Made by a program: the position numbers and the translations under genes. From the NCBI RefSeq assembly GCF_000378345.1, contig NZ_KB899548.1:124001-188000 (forward strand): a DNA stretch of 64,000 nt, in the 5' to 3' direction. This document shows, piece by piece, positions 25,327 to 34,360 of the stretch. The DNA is from Hirschia maritima DSM 19733 (lineage in GTDB: Bacteria > Pseudomonadota > Alphaproteobacteria > Caulobacterales > Hyphomonadaceae). The notes beneath the pieces were generated by a model, which was not told where the DNA came from, did no database searches, and saw nothing but the letters and a program-made list of their open reading frames with translations. Positions within the stretch are counted from its first letter, which is position 1, and each line of letters starts with the position of its first letter.

Positions 25327-28191
25327 CTAGTATGTGTAACGCACACCAAGCTTGGCTGTGTAACCATACTCATCATATTGAGAAAGAGCTGCACCATAAG
25401 GTGTTTTGAACACTGCGTGCTCTGGCTCATCTGTGATGTTGCTGACTTCACCAACAATTTTGAAGTTATCTGTCACGGCATATTTACCAGTCAGATCAAG
25501 TTGGTAGCGACCTTTGTAGTAGCGGTCAGCGCCATCGGAGAAAATCTCGTCTAAGTATTCACTGCGGTACGATACCGCAGCACGAAGATCTAAGCCGTAT
25601 TTGTCATAACCAATGACTATGTTTCCGATGTTGTCGGAAGTTTTTGGAAGAGGAATTGAACGAGTTGTTCCATCTTCGTTGGTGTAAGTTGTTTGGCTGT
25701 CCAATAGTGTGTAGTTCGCACCAAGAATTAAACCACTAAGCGCACCTGGAAGAATGTCTTCAAATGATTGTTGGTAGTTAAACTCCAGACCAACAACAGA
25801 AGCATCATCTAGGTTTTCACGGCGTGTAGCTTCTTCAAAAGTCAAACCAAAAGCTGTGTAGTTTTCAGATACGATTTCAGCGATTGGCTTTTCAATGTCT
25901 TTCATGAAGAAACCAACAGAAAGTACACCAGTATTTGAAGGATAGAACTCAAGAGCGGCGTCGAAATTGTGAGCTTGTTGACGGTCTAAGTCTGGATTGC
26001 CGATAAAGTCAGCTTTTAGCTCGCCATCATCATTTTCAAACTCTGTTGCGGGTGTTGCTTGCTTTAAGCTTGGACGAGCAATCGAAGCATAATACGCTGC
26101 ACGAGCAACGAGGTTTTTGTTGATGTCAAATTTGGCGTTCAAGCTTGGTAGGAAATCAACGTAAGTGTTGCGATCTGATAAGTAGTCGGCTTCAACACCG
26201 CCACCCAGATTAAACTCCCCATCGTGTCCAACACCAGTGAAGAAGCCTTTACCGTTAAAGTCGGTCGCTTCTACACGCGCACCATAAGTTACCAGCGCGC
26301 TACCGAAATCCATTTGAGCCATTAGGTAGCCAGCATAAATGTTCTCAAATGCTTTAAACCGACCAGCGAACGATCCGATAGCTGTGCCTTCAGCATCCTC
26401 TTCAAAGCTAGCGAAGTTTGCATCGAAGAAGTTTCTAAGAAGACCTGGCTGTCCAGATGGGCCAAAGTTTTCAAGTGTGTGAGCCGGAGCAGATTCAAAT
26501 TGAGCAAGTGTTAGGTCTTCGTCGCTTCCATCGTCAAACCCATCAAATGCTTTGAAAGCAACATTTGTCTGTTTGTCGCGAATACGAACTTTAGCTCCAC
26601 CTTTAACAAAGCCAGGTACGCCGAACACATTTCCATCACGACGAAGATCTAAACGTGCAGCAAACTCGCTCTCTTCAGACAAACCATCAGTTGTTTCTGC
26701 ACCATCAAATTCGAAATTAGATGCATCATAGATTTCAGAGCTTGCGGAAGCGATAGTTGGAAGTGAAGTATCACTTAGGTCATAAGCAAGTGAGAAAGTT
26801 TCGTCGTCTCCACCTTTCAGCTTTTCGCGGAAGTCTATGTCCAAACGACCTGGCTCTTCTTCTTCAGCATGAGAGTAGGCGACTTGATAATCAAATGTGT
26901 ATCTATCCCAAACTGTAGAACCACCAAGCTGAGTTGACCAAATTTGTTGAGTCTCTTGGCGGTTTTTGATGTCGCGGTCGATTTCGATTACCGCTTCTTC
27001 ATCCTCTACTGCGTCGAAGTCTTCTGGACCAGCAGAGAAAGTTGCAATGCCGTTTGCGAATAATAATTGGGTGTCAACATCACCATCATTTGCTTTTAGT
27101 TCTGTACGGTGACGAATTTCTTGGTCGTCAAACGTGTTATACAAAGTACGAAGGTAAAGCTCAGTGTTGTTGCCTAAGCGGTAGTCAAAGTTTAGTGCAC
27201 CCGAGATGCGCTCGCGTTCGATTTCGTAGAAACGAAGTTCTAATTCTTCTGGGTAAAGAACGCCATCGTCGAATACCCAACCATCACCTTCAACATTGTT
27301 TGTGATGAAGTCACGCTTGTTGTATGCGATAGAACCAGCCACACCCAATATGTCGTTTAGGAACGTTTGGGAAGCCGTAAGAGAGACTTTCGGTGTAAGT
27401 TCTTCTGAGCTTTCAGAGTAAATTCCGTCAACTTTGGCTTTAATGAATAGTCCATCTTTATCAAAAGCAGACATTGTCTTGATGTCGATAGTTCCACCAA
27501 GACCTTCACCATCCATGTCTGGCGTTTTAGACTTGGAGATTGTGATGCTTTCAAGGATGTCCGCGTCAATGACATCAAGTGCAACTGCGCGTGTTTCAGC
27601 TTCAGGAGCAGGGATGTTTACGCCATTAACGGATGTTAGGTTCAAACCTGAATCAAGTCCACGAATGTTGACAAAGCGACCTTCACCTTGGTCGTTTGCA
27701 ACAGAGATACCAGCGATGCGGCGAGCGCTTTCAGCAACATTTTGGTCTGGAAATTGGCCAAGAGCGTCAGCTGAAAGAACTGAGATAAGATTGTCTGCAG
27801 CGCGTTGCTGGTTGATTCCTGCAAATAGAGAGCCGCGTTGACCTACAACAAGTGTTTTCTCCATCACACGTTCGTCGTCACCAAGTGTGAAGTTGAATGT
27901 CGTTGGAGTGGCGTCGAAAGTTGTGATTGTAGCTGATTTGCTCTCGGTACCAACATAAGTCACAGTTAGAGTGTGCTCACCTTCGGATAGGCGATCAAAG
28001 CGGTATGTGCCATCTGAATCAGTTGCAGTTGAAAAACCGTTTTGTGTTGTGATTATTGCGCCTTCAACAGGAGCTCCACCTGCTGTGACTTTTCCTTCGA
28101 CCACTGCAGCAATGGCTGATGGTGTAGCTAAACCCAGTACAGCTGTAATCAAACTTGTACGCATTAAAGTGTTTTTCAAACGGTTCGACAT
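25327..28191 (-). CDS. TonB-dependent receptor, probable phytate-linked
   Basis: A 954-residue outer-membrane receptor. Signal peptide (about 1-29), a carboxypeptidase-regulatory-like domain (about 30-100: GKVTAGGAPVEGAIITT, GTYRFDRLSEGEHTL), a plug (about 125-240) and a 22-strand-type barrel ending in GVRYTY. It belongs to the long TonB receptors of oligotrophic alpha- and gammaproteobacteria. Phytase immediately downstream points to phytate or an inositol phosphate as ligand (inference). AAGGAG precedes the ATG. No Pho box was found. Confidence 0.93.
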   Translation of the reverse strand: MSNRLKNTLMRTSLITAVLGLATPSAIAAVVEGKVTAGGAPVEGAIITTQNGFSTATDSDGTYRFDRLSEGEHTLTVTYVGTESKSATITTFDATPTTFNFTLGDDERVMEKTLVVGQRGSLFAGINQQRAADNLISVLSADALGQFPDQNVAESARRIAGISVANDQGEGRFVNIRGLDSGLNLTSVNGVNIPAPEAETRAVALDVIDADILESITISKSKTPDMDGEGLGGTIDIKTMSAFDKDGLFIKAKVDGIYSESSEELTPKVSLTASQTFLNDILGVAGSIAYNKRDFITNNVEGDGWVFDDGVLYPEELELRFYEIERERISGALNFDYRLGNNTELYLRTLYNTFDDQEIRHRTELKANDGDVDTQLLFANGIATFSAGPEDFDAVEDEEAVIEIDRDIKNRQETQQIWSTQLGGSTVWDRYTFDYQVAYSHAEEEEPGRLDIDFREKLKGGDDETFSLAYDLSDTSLPTIASASSEIYDASNFEFDGAETTDGLSEESEFAARLDLRRDGNVFGVPGFVKGGAKVRIRDKQTNVAFKAFDGFDDGSDEDLTLAQFESAPAHTLENFGPSGQPGLLRNFFDANFASFEEDAEGTAIGSFAGRFKAFENIYAGYLMAQMDFGSALVTYGARVEATDFNGKGFFTGVGHDGEFNLGGGVEADYLSDRNTYVDFLPSLNAKFDINKNLVARAAYYASIARPSLKQATPATEFENDDGELKADFIGNPDLDRQQAHNFDAALEFYPSNTGVLSVGFFMKDIEKPIAEIVSENYTAFGLTFEEATRRENLDDASVVGLEFNYQQSFEDILPGALSGLILGANYTLLDSQTTYTNEDGTTRSIPLPKTSDNIGNIVIGYDKYGLDLRAAVSYRSEYLDEIFSDGADRYYKGRYQLDLTGKYAVTDNFKIVGEVSNITDEPEHAVFKTPYGAALSQYDEYGYTAKLGVRYTY

Positions 28192-28365
28192 GATCCCGTA
28201 ATCTCCTTGGAGAGGTATTGGAGGGCTGATGATTCAGCTCCAGAATTTTACTCCCGCACGGCATGCCGATTTTTTGTGACGATGAGATAACGCTTTTGTG
28301 AACTGACAATGACACTTGCCGTTTGTGTTTGATGTACCCAAACGTAGTGTTTTTTGCGTCACAGT

Positions 28366-28962
28366 TTATAGGGGGGCTTTGTCTCGATGTTGGTGAACAG
28401 CTTTGGCAACTGGTTTAAAGCTCATACGATGTATCGAGCAGGGGCCTAATCTGTTGAGAGCTTCTGAATGGGCTTTGACGCCATATCCTTTGTGTTTGGC
28501 AAAACCATATTCTGGAAATGCCTCATCATACTCAATCATTTTAGCATCACGAGCTGTTTTAGCTAAAATTGAAGCAGCGGATATACAAGCCTCAATGCCA
28601 TCTCCGCCTATGAGCGTTTCTACTTTGCAAGCTAGCGGAGGTGCATCATTTCCATCGACTAGCGCCAATGATGGGGCAATCGATAAGCCGTCAAAAGCGC
28701 GTTTCATCGCAAGATGATTTGCCTGACGAATATTCAATTCGTCAATTTCTTGAGGGCTTGCCCAACCAATAGACCAAGCGAGAGCTTTTTCCTTTATTAG
28801 CGGAAGTAGGGCGTTGCGTTTTTTTTCTGAGAGCTTCTTAGAATCATTCAATCCATCGATGGGATTGTTTAGATCAAGGATGACAGCACCTGCACATACC
28901 GGACCTGCCCAAGGGCCTCGTCCTGCTTCGTCTATGCCGCAAATGATCTGATGTTTTTCCAT
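28366..28962 (-). CDS. rnhB: Ribonuclease HII
   Basis: Removes ribonucleotides and RNA primers from RNA-DNA hybrids. The catalytic residues are in [13 protein letters not shown] (Asp-Glu), LVDGND and ARDAKM. The frame is open to a TTG at 28998. I choose the ATG at 28962 (198 residues, [14 protein letters not shown]), the usual N-terminal length, although neither start has a convincing ribosome-binding site. Confidence 0.95.
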   Translation of the reverse strand: MEKHQIICGIDEAGRGPWAGPVCAGAVILDLNNPIDGLNDSKKLSEKKRNALLPLIKEKALAWSIGWASPQEIDELNIRQANHLAMKRAFDGLSIAPSLALVDGNDAPPLACKVETLIGGDGIEACISAASILAKTARDAKMIEYDEAFPEYGFAKHKGYGVKAHSEALNRLGPCSIHRMSFKPVAKAVHQHRDKAPL

Positions 28963-29070
28963 TTGGATTGCATGAAATGAGTCGCCTTGTGAGTGCAATA
29001 AGTTGTTTTGCTATATTCATATTCCCTATGGTAAATAGGAATGTGTATTATAGAATGAAGGGGCTTTTCT

Positions 29071-29511
29071 ATGTTCGGAAGTATTGTAAAATTTGCTAAA
29101 GATGCTGGTGCGAAAATTGGCTTTGGTAAAGACAAAGACGAAGACGCTAAAAATCTGAAAAATGAGATGGAACAACATGGCTTCAAGACAGATGAAGTTG
29201 AAGTTGCGGTTGAAGGCGATAAAGTTGTTCTAACTGGTAAGGCATTGTCTCAAGAAGAAAAAGAAAAACTAATTCTTGTCGCTGGAAATGTTGAAGGTGT
29301 GGACGCCGTTGAAGATAAAATGGAAGTATCTTCGACCCGTACATATACCGTTGAAAGAGGCGATACGCTGAGCAAAATTGCCAAAGAAATGTATGGCGAT
29401 GCCATGACGTACCCAATGATCTTTGAGGCGAATAAACCAATGCTTACACATCCTGACAAAATTTACCCAGGCCAGGTTTTGCGAATACCTGCTCTACCTA
29501 CGAAAGCATAA
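29071..29511 (+). CDS. kbp: Kbp-like BON-LysM protein
   Basis: A 146-residue cytoplasmic protein with a BON domain (about 25-80) and a C-terminal LysM (91-140: YTVERGDTLSKIAKEMYGDAMTYP, KIYPGQVLRIP). Length and order match E. coli Kbp/YgaU, a potassium-binding protein made under osmotic stress. No signal peptide, which distinguishes it from exported LysM proteins. It ends in a strong terminator. Confidence 0.9.
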   Translation: MFGSIVKFAKDAGAKIGFGKDKDEDAKNLKNEMEQHGFKTDEVEVAVEGDKVVLTGKALSQEEKEKLILVAGNVEGVDAVEDKMEVSSTRTYTVERGDTLSKIAKEMYGDAMTYPMIFEANKPMLTHPDKIYPGQVLRIPALPTKA

Positions 29512-29526
29512 ACCTAGTCGAAAAAG

Positions 29527-29556
29527 ACGCCAGTTTCACAAGTGAAACTGGCGTTT
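29527..29556. terminator. Bidirectional terminator between kbp and marR-GNAT genes
   Basis: A perfect 13-bp stem, ACGCCAGTTTCAC (29527-29539) with GTGAAACTGGCGT (29542-29554), two-base gap, TTTT on the plus side and a T-run on the minus side (complement of 29521-29525). Confidence 0.88.
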
Positions 29557-29608
29557 TAGTTGGGAATATTTGGCGTCATGAAAGAATGCCAAATTCTATA
29601 AAACTGAA

Positions 29609-30580
29609 CTAGAAACGGTAAGACATAGCTACGTTACAACGTTCATATCGGGCTGCGTACTTATTCAAAATATATCTGTCGTGAATAAAGCCATTCTTTT
29701 CGTAAAGGTGGATTGCTGCTTCACATTTTTTATTTGTAAGCAAATACATACTGCGAATTTTCATTTCGCGTGCGCGTGCAATAGTTGCCTGAAGTAGTTT
29801 TTCACCGATTTTAAGCCCGCGTGCAGAATCCCTCACGCCCATTTTTGTGAGTTCGAAAACACCTTCTTCTATTTTGATAAGTGCACATGTACCAACAACA
29901 CCAAGTTTTGGTGTCTTGGCAAACAGGATGATGCCACCTCGATCAATAATCAGTTTTTGAGGGTTTTCGATAATCTCTATGTCGTTCTTTTCAAGCTTGA
30001 ACATATCCGACACCCATTCTTGAGTGATGTCGTAGAAGTCTTGAGCCAATTCGCCGGAGAAATCTAAAATCTCGACATTCTGACCGTTTAGTTTGTCAGT
30101 GACGCGTTGTTCAAGGGATGATTCTGAAAGGTTTTGTTCCAAGCGTGATAGCGCATCTAACAAACTGGCTGGCGAGGAACCAGTAGGGAATGAGCTTGCT
30201 TCTTTTGCCGCTTCTTGAACCATCGGCCATAAATCGTTTCTCATGCTTTCTAGAACTTCAGCACCTTTGGGAGTGAGTTCAATCCATTTTACGCGTTGAT
30301 CCTGTTCATCGGGCCGCGTTTGCGCGATGCCTGATTGAACAAGTGAATTGAGTGTTCGTGTGACAGCTGGTTGGCTAACGCCCAATGCATCAACAGCTTG
30401 CGCGACTGTTAGCGAACCATAAGCATCAAGTGCTTTTACCATAGGAAATTGGCTTGGCTGAATATTGAAACCGTGCATTTCGTGGAGTTTGGCTGCGTCG
30501 GCTTGAAGACGTTCAGCTAAGCGTTTCAATCGGCTGCCCAAAGCCAGATATCCGGATTCTTCAAGAATGTCGTGTGCCAT
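29609..30580 (-). CDS. MarR-GNAT fusion regulator/acetyltransferase
   Basis: A 323-residue fusion. Residues about 10-145 are a MarR winged helix (LTVAQAVDALGVSQPAVTRTLNSLVQSG, then DQRVKWIELTPKG). Residues about 170-310 are a GNAT domain (LTKMGVRDSARGLKIGEKLL, LTNKKCEAAIHLYEKNGF). Such proteins may sense or acetylate a small molecule while controlling transcription; the ligand is unknown. GAGGGG precedes the ATG. The palindrome at 30616-30631 inside its own promoter suggests autoregulation. Confidence 0.9.
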   Translation of the reverse strand: MAHDILEESGYLALGSRLKRLAERLQADAAKLHEMHGFNIQPSQFPMVKALDAYGSLTVAQAVDALGVSQPAVTRTLNSLVQSGIAQTRPDEQDQRVKWIELTPKGAEVLESMRNDLWPMVQEAAKEASSFPTGSSPASLLDALSRLEQNLSESSLEQRVTDKLNGQNVEILDFSGELAQDFYDITQEWVSDMFKLEKNDIEIIENPQKLIIDRGGIILFAKTPKLGVVGTCALIKIEEGVFELTKMGVRDSARGLKIGEKLLQATIARAREMKIRSMYLLTNKKCEAAIHLYEKNGFIHDRYILNKYAARYERCNVAMSYRF

Positions 30581-30612
30581 GATTCATCCCCTCAAAAATA
30601 TGCTTACGCATA

Positions 30613-30641
30613 TAAATATAACATGTTATATAAATGTGCAA
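30613..30641 (-). promoter_or_regulatory. Promoter of the marR-GNAT gene with operator in its spacer
   Basis: On the minus strand TTGCAC (30641-30636) and TATTTA (30618-30613) are 17 bases apart. The perfect 16-bp palindrome ATATAACATGTTATAT (30616-30631) fills the spacer and touches the -10. It is 36 bases upstream of the ATG. This is the usual place and size for a MarR dimer operator. Confidence 0.55.
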
Positions 30642-30669
30642 GTTGAAGAATGAAAATAGCTTGTAAGGA

Positions 30670-31629
30670 TTATTTGAGTTGTTGATCGACGCGGAGTAAC
30701 TGATTGACGCGGTCATAGCCATTGGCACCAAATTTGGCGGCGTAGCGATCAATGCACTTAGGATGAAGGGAGGTGCGTCCCGGCCAAGTCCAACGTTTAA
30801 ACTCAGTGTTTTGCGACACAAGAATTGTATCTATCTTCTCGGCCTGATCTATCCATTTCCCAGAGACTGCGAAATTGGTTCCCAGATCTATTTTTGCACC
30901 ATCTTCAAAATGAATGGTGTAGTTCAAATGGCTCATGTCTTCATCGGTGTAATTGCACCCCAATTCCACATGAGATACGTTTGATAGACTGTGAGTTTGT
31001 GCAGGAAAAAACGGTAAGATGTTTTCTTCAATGATAGCTTTGGTGGATACAAATGTATGCGCTTGAAACTCTAGATAAACAAATCCAGCGGTCAGCAGGG
31101 ACAGTAAAATTGCTTGCCATTCCATAAAGCTGGTGACCTTCGAGAAAAAGCTTTTGATGAAGCCTTCGGGAGAAAGTTGGCGTGAACCATCCTCGGTATT
31201 TACTTTCTTCAAGAAGTGCTTGGCTACGAACCCATTTGTTTTATCTGATACTAATCCTGTGAAGAGCGACTTTCTGAGCTCTGGTTTGGCCGCCAAAACC
31301 AATCCGGGAATGGAAAGACAGATAAATACCCATGCAACAGCTCCCAATAGGAGTGCAGGGCCAAAGCTATAATCAAATAAAATGGCGTCAGTTGTTTTTG
31401 CGGCGTTGTGAGCAGCGGTTTTAGAGAATTCAACCATTATTGGCCAAATAAATTGTACGCCGATAAAAATACCTGCAAACCAAAGCATAACCACAAGCCA
31501 TGTCATAAACTCATAAGCTTGGGGAGCTTCAACTTCGTCTAGTGCATAATCAGCAACTTCCGCCGACACACCGCGATCCAGCAAAGCTTGCTTTATATCT
31601 GCTTGGGAGCGTTTCAGGCGGAAGGGCAT
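30670..31629 (-). CDS. Membrane protein of unknown function
   Basis: I recognise no family. The 319-residue protein has an N-terminal cytoplasmic helix pair (KRSQADIKQALLDRGVSAEVADYALDEVE, a short-C-terminal-domain-like helix), three membrane helices (about 41-63, 88-112, 165-186) and a soluble C-terminal domain of about 125 residues with several Cys/His. Its ATG directly abuts the stop of the upstream lipoprotein gene (31630), so the two are probably coupled. Confidence 0.75.
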   Translation of the reverse strand: MPFRLKRSQADIKQALLDRGVSAEVADYALDEVEAPQAYEFMTWLVVMLWFAGIFIGVQFIWPIMVEFSKTAAHNAAKTTDAILFDYSFGPALLLGAVAWVFICLSIPGLVLAAKPELRKSLFTGLVSDKTNGFVAKHFLKKVNTEDGSRQLSPEGFIKSFFSKVTSFMEWQAILLSLLTAGFVYLEFQAHTFVSTKAIIEENILPFFPAQTHSLSNVSHVELGCNYTDEDMSHLNYTIHFEDGAKIDLGTNFAVSGKWIDQAEKIDTILVSQNTEFKRWTWPGRTSLHPKCIDRYAAKFGANGYDRVNQLLRVDQQLK

Positions 31630-32364
31630 CTATTTTTCCCACCCCTTAACAGTATTCGCCACTTCTTTTGTTATGTTCCGCCATTCAGCAAGCAAAGCAT
31701 GTGGAAATCCCAAGCTAATAGCTATATTTTCATCAATACGAAACTTGGCGAAACAAGCCCCATTCCCAAATTCATAATCAACATAATTTTTCGAAACACC
31801 GCGACAATCAAAAAACAGCCATTCAAAATCGCTATCTGTGGCTATATAGAAAATTTTCTTGCTCGCATTTGCTTCATCTTGAGCTTCCACCAAGCCATAT
31901 ACTTCTTTTCCTGAGGGTCTTTTCTTGGCATCTGGATTATATAAATAGTCATAATCACTCTTCATATAATGGTCATATTTATCATGATTTGCATGAAGAG
32001 TGATTGATAATTGCGCCTCAATAATTTCATCAAATGCTTCTATTGGTTTGACTATCTTTTTGTCCAACAAAATGCCTCGAAGGTAGATAGTAGATGAAGC
32101 ATCTAATGTATTTGATTTGACCATCTCAACTGTTTCCAGAGTTACAGGTCGTATAAATTGACTCGAGATAGAAAAGCGCGTTAATTCCCTGTCTGTTTGA
32201 GGGTATGTAAGAATAAAATCAACCGGCACATCTAGTTGCGTGTTGTATTCCTTAAGAAGCTCTTCTTTGCTCTGTTTAGGTTCGGAATTGGACTGTTGAG
32301 AGCATGCTAATTGAGTGAAACACGTCAACATATATATGATCGCAAAAATACTATTTCTCAACAT
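31630..32364 (-). CDS. Lipoprotein of unknown function
   Basis: A 244-residue exported protein: hydrophobic signal with lipobox QLAC (Cys21) followed by a Ser/Gln/Lys linker. The mature domain has no recognised motif. It lies 11 bases behind rsmD and is directly followed, with no spacing, by the three-helix membrane protein. The pair may form a complex with the lipoprotein on the periplasmic face (inference from arrangement only). More AT-rich than its neighbours by eye. Confidence 0.75.
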   Translation of the reverse strand: MLRNSIFAIIYMLTCFTQLACSQQSNSEPKQSKEELLKEYNTQLDVPVDFILTYPQTDRELTRFSISSQFIRPVTLETVEMVKSNTLDASSTIYLRGILLDKKIVKPIEAFDEIIEAQLSITLHANHDKYDHYMKSDYDYLYNPDAKKRPSGKEVYGLVEAQDEANASKKIFYIATDSDFEWLFFDCRGVSKNYVDYEFGNGACFAKFRIDENIAISLGFPHALLAEWRNITKEVANTVKGWEK

Positions 32365-32375
32365 TTCTAACGATC

Positions 32376-32942
32376 CTATTGTTCTATGCGTGCCATGTAT
32401 ACACGGGCGGCTCCATAGCTTTTTTCATGCAGGATTTCACATCCTGTAAATTTTGGTTCTGGATCATCTTTGGAGACTTCGGCCACGATAATCGCATCAT
32501 CAGTGAGCCAATCTCCTTTTATAAGTTCAGATATGGCCGGATCAACAAGATCATAGCCATATGGCGGGTCCATAAACGCAATGTCATATTTTTCACCCGC
32601 GCCGGCAGGGCGTTTACCAAGATCAACGGCTGAGCGACGGTGAATGCGTGTGGTGCCAAATTGCGAAAATTTGTCGATATTTTCACGTATGACGCCGCGT
32701 GCTTTCACATGGGTTTCGACAAATAGGCAATAGCTAGCCCCGCGCGAAAGGGCTTCAAACCCCAGCGCGCCAGAGCCGGCATAAAGATCTATCACGCGTC
32801 GACCTTCAATTGGGGGGGCCCATTCCGCATGTGCTAATATGTTGAAAATAGCCTCACGTGCTCTATCAGACGTGGGACGAGTGTCGCGACCTTCCGGTGT
32901 GATGATGGCGCGACCTTTAAGTTTTCCGCTAACAATTCTCAT
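32376..32942 (-). CDS. rsmD: 16S rRNA (guanine966-N2)-methyltransferase
   Basis: Methylates G966 of 16S rRNA in the 30S subunit. A 188-residue Rossmann methyltransferase: MRIVSGKLKGRAI and TRPTSDRAREAIFNIL at the N-terminus, SAM motif DLYAGSGALGFEALSRGA, catalytic NPPY-type motif MDPPYGYD. First gene of a likely three-gene string; divergent from tadA. Confidence 0.96.
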   Translation of the reverse strand: MRIVSGKLKGRAIITPEGRDTRPTSDRAREAIFNILAHAEWAPPIEGRRVIDLYAGSGALGFEALSRGASYCLFVETHVKARGVIRENIDKFSQFGTTRIHRRSAVDLGKRPAGAGEKYDIAFMDPPYGYDLVDPAISELIKGDWLTDDAIIVAEVSKDDPEPKFTGCEILHEKSYGAARVYMARIEQ

Positions 32943-33007
32943 AAGACTTGCGTTAGCATTGTCAGATGTGATTTGGAAATGGGCAATTTATGAAAGAGGC
33001 TAAACAA

Positions 33008-33460
33008 ATGTCATTTATGGCCCGTGCAATGGAATTGGCAAAGCAAGCAGCAGACGCAGGTGAAGTGCCTGTGGGCGCTGTGGTGGTTGATCCATCATCT
33101 GGGCAGATAGTTGGTGAGGGGTGCAATGGCCCGATAGAGGGACATGATCCAACTGCGCATGCTGAGATTGTTGCTATTCGTGCGGCTTGCGCGTCTGTCG
33201 AGAATTATCGTCTTCCTGAGTTTGAGCTTTATGTAACCTTGGAGCCATGTGTGATGTGCTCGGGTGCCATTAGTTTTGCGCGATTGGGTAAAGTGGTGTT
33301 TGCGGCAGAAGATATAAAAGGCGGGGCCATTAAGAACGGACCTAAATTCTTTGAACAGCCCACATGTCACTGGCGGCCCGAATGGGAGCAGGATTTAGAT
33401 TGCGCTGAAGAGGCTGGCCAATTGCTCAAGGATTTTTTTAAGTCGCGCCGCAAGAAATAA
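33008..33460 (+). CDS. tadA: tRNA-specific adenosine deaminase
   Basis: Converts A34 to inosine in tRNA-Arg. Zinc deaminase motifs HAEIVAIR (His and catalytic Glu) and PCVMCSGAI (two Cys ligands). The frame also has an ATG at 32990, but AGAGG lies eight bases before the ATG at 33008 (MSFMARAMELAKQA), giving 150 residues. Its stop directly abuts the stop of the convergent TauE gene, leaving no room for a separate terminator. Confidence 0.93.
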   Translation: MSFMARAMELAKQAADAGEVPVGAVVVDPSSGQIVGEGCNGPIEGHDPTAHAEIVAIRAACASVENYRLPEFELYVTLEPCVMCSGAISFARLGKVVFAAEDIKGGAIKNGPKFFEQPTCHWRPEWEQDLDCAEEAGQLLKDFFKSRRKK

Positions 33461-34210
33461 TTACATAACGCCCAATGCACGAAGAATGAAAACGACACCA
33501 ATTGTGGTGACGATCCATTTCATCCAGCGTTTGAAATTTACGTCACTCATGCGGTGAAGTACAAGGCCACCTAGCCATGTGCCCATCATGGAACATGGAA
33601 TGGCAACGATTAAGACCCACAGTGTCGGAGTGAATGACTGATTGTTCAAGGCCATGAGGGCAGGACCAGTCCAGAAGAAGACTTTCACAGTATGAGCAAT
33701 CATCTGCGTGGCTGATTTTGTCGCTACCATTTCCTGCCTGGATAGTTTTGTTTGTACGAGGAAAAGCTCAAAAAGAGGCCCGACCACACCAACAATCGTG
33801 TTTAGACCACAAACGATGAAACCAGCTACATAGCATTCCTTTGGTCGCGTGATATCAAGATGGAACCAATGTTTAGGTATCCAGACCAAAAAGCAAAGGC
33901 ATCCCAAAATGAAATATATGGTGCGTTTATCAGGGGTGAGAGCAATCAGGCTTAGCGCGCCGACCGCAGCTATTGCACCAATACTGTATCGCTTGATAAC
34001 AGGCCAATGCACATGTGACCGTAATAGGTAAGCACGCCATCCATTTGAGACCATTTGGATGACGCCATGAATGATCATGGCTTGAGCAATGCTTGTAACA
34101 CTCAATAAGACGGCCATTAAAATCATACCACCAGCCATTCCGAATATACCAGAAATGAAGGCGGTGATCAGCGTTGCTGCAAGAATTATCAGTGATACAG
34201 ATAGCGCCAT
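33461..34210 (-). CDS. TauE/SafE family membrane permease
   Basis: A 249-residue inner-membrane protein with about eight helices and the family's duplicated glycine-rich segments (FISGIFGMAGGMILMAVLL near the N-terminus, TIVGVVGPLFELFL in the second half). Family members export sulfite, sulfoacetate or other organosulfur anions. The second repeat lacks part of the usual GxGGG motif, so substrate is open. Tail to tail with tadA. Confidence 0.88.
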   Translation of the reverse strand: MALSVSLIILAATLITAFISGIFGMAGGMILMAVLLSVTSIAQAMIIHGVIQMVSNGWRAYLLRSHVHWPVIKRYSIGAIAAVGALSLIALTPDKRTIYFILGCLCFLVWIPKHWFHLDITRPKECYVAGFIVCGLNTIVGVVGPLFELFLVQTKLSRQEMVATKSATQMIAHTVKVFFWTGPALMALNNQSFTPTLWVLIVAIPCSMMGTWLGGLVLHRMSDVNFKRWMKWIVTTIGVVFILRALGVM

Positions 34211-34360
34211 CGAGAATCCTTCCGCTGAATGTTGGGATATGAGTTAAAGACTAGATAGATTTTTGTCGATCTAACCTATGGTAAGCTTGCGTAAAAGATA
34301 TATCATTTGAGTGGGCGGTTAGTGCGCTCTCAATGGTAGAATGTAAAATTGGAAGATGGA

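Noticed and set aside
27434-27841. A 135-codon plus-strand frame.
   Set aside because: It lies wholly inside the TonB-dependent receptor gene, antisense, with Ser/Arg-rich composition typical of a shadow frame.
28192-28365. A possible Pho box before the TonB receptor (TGTCAT followed by TGTCAG).
   Set aside because: The repeats are only six bases apart, not the 11-base period of a PhoB site.
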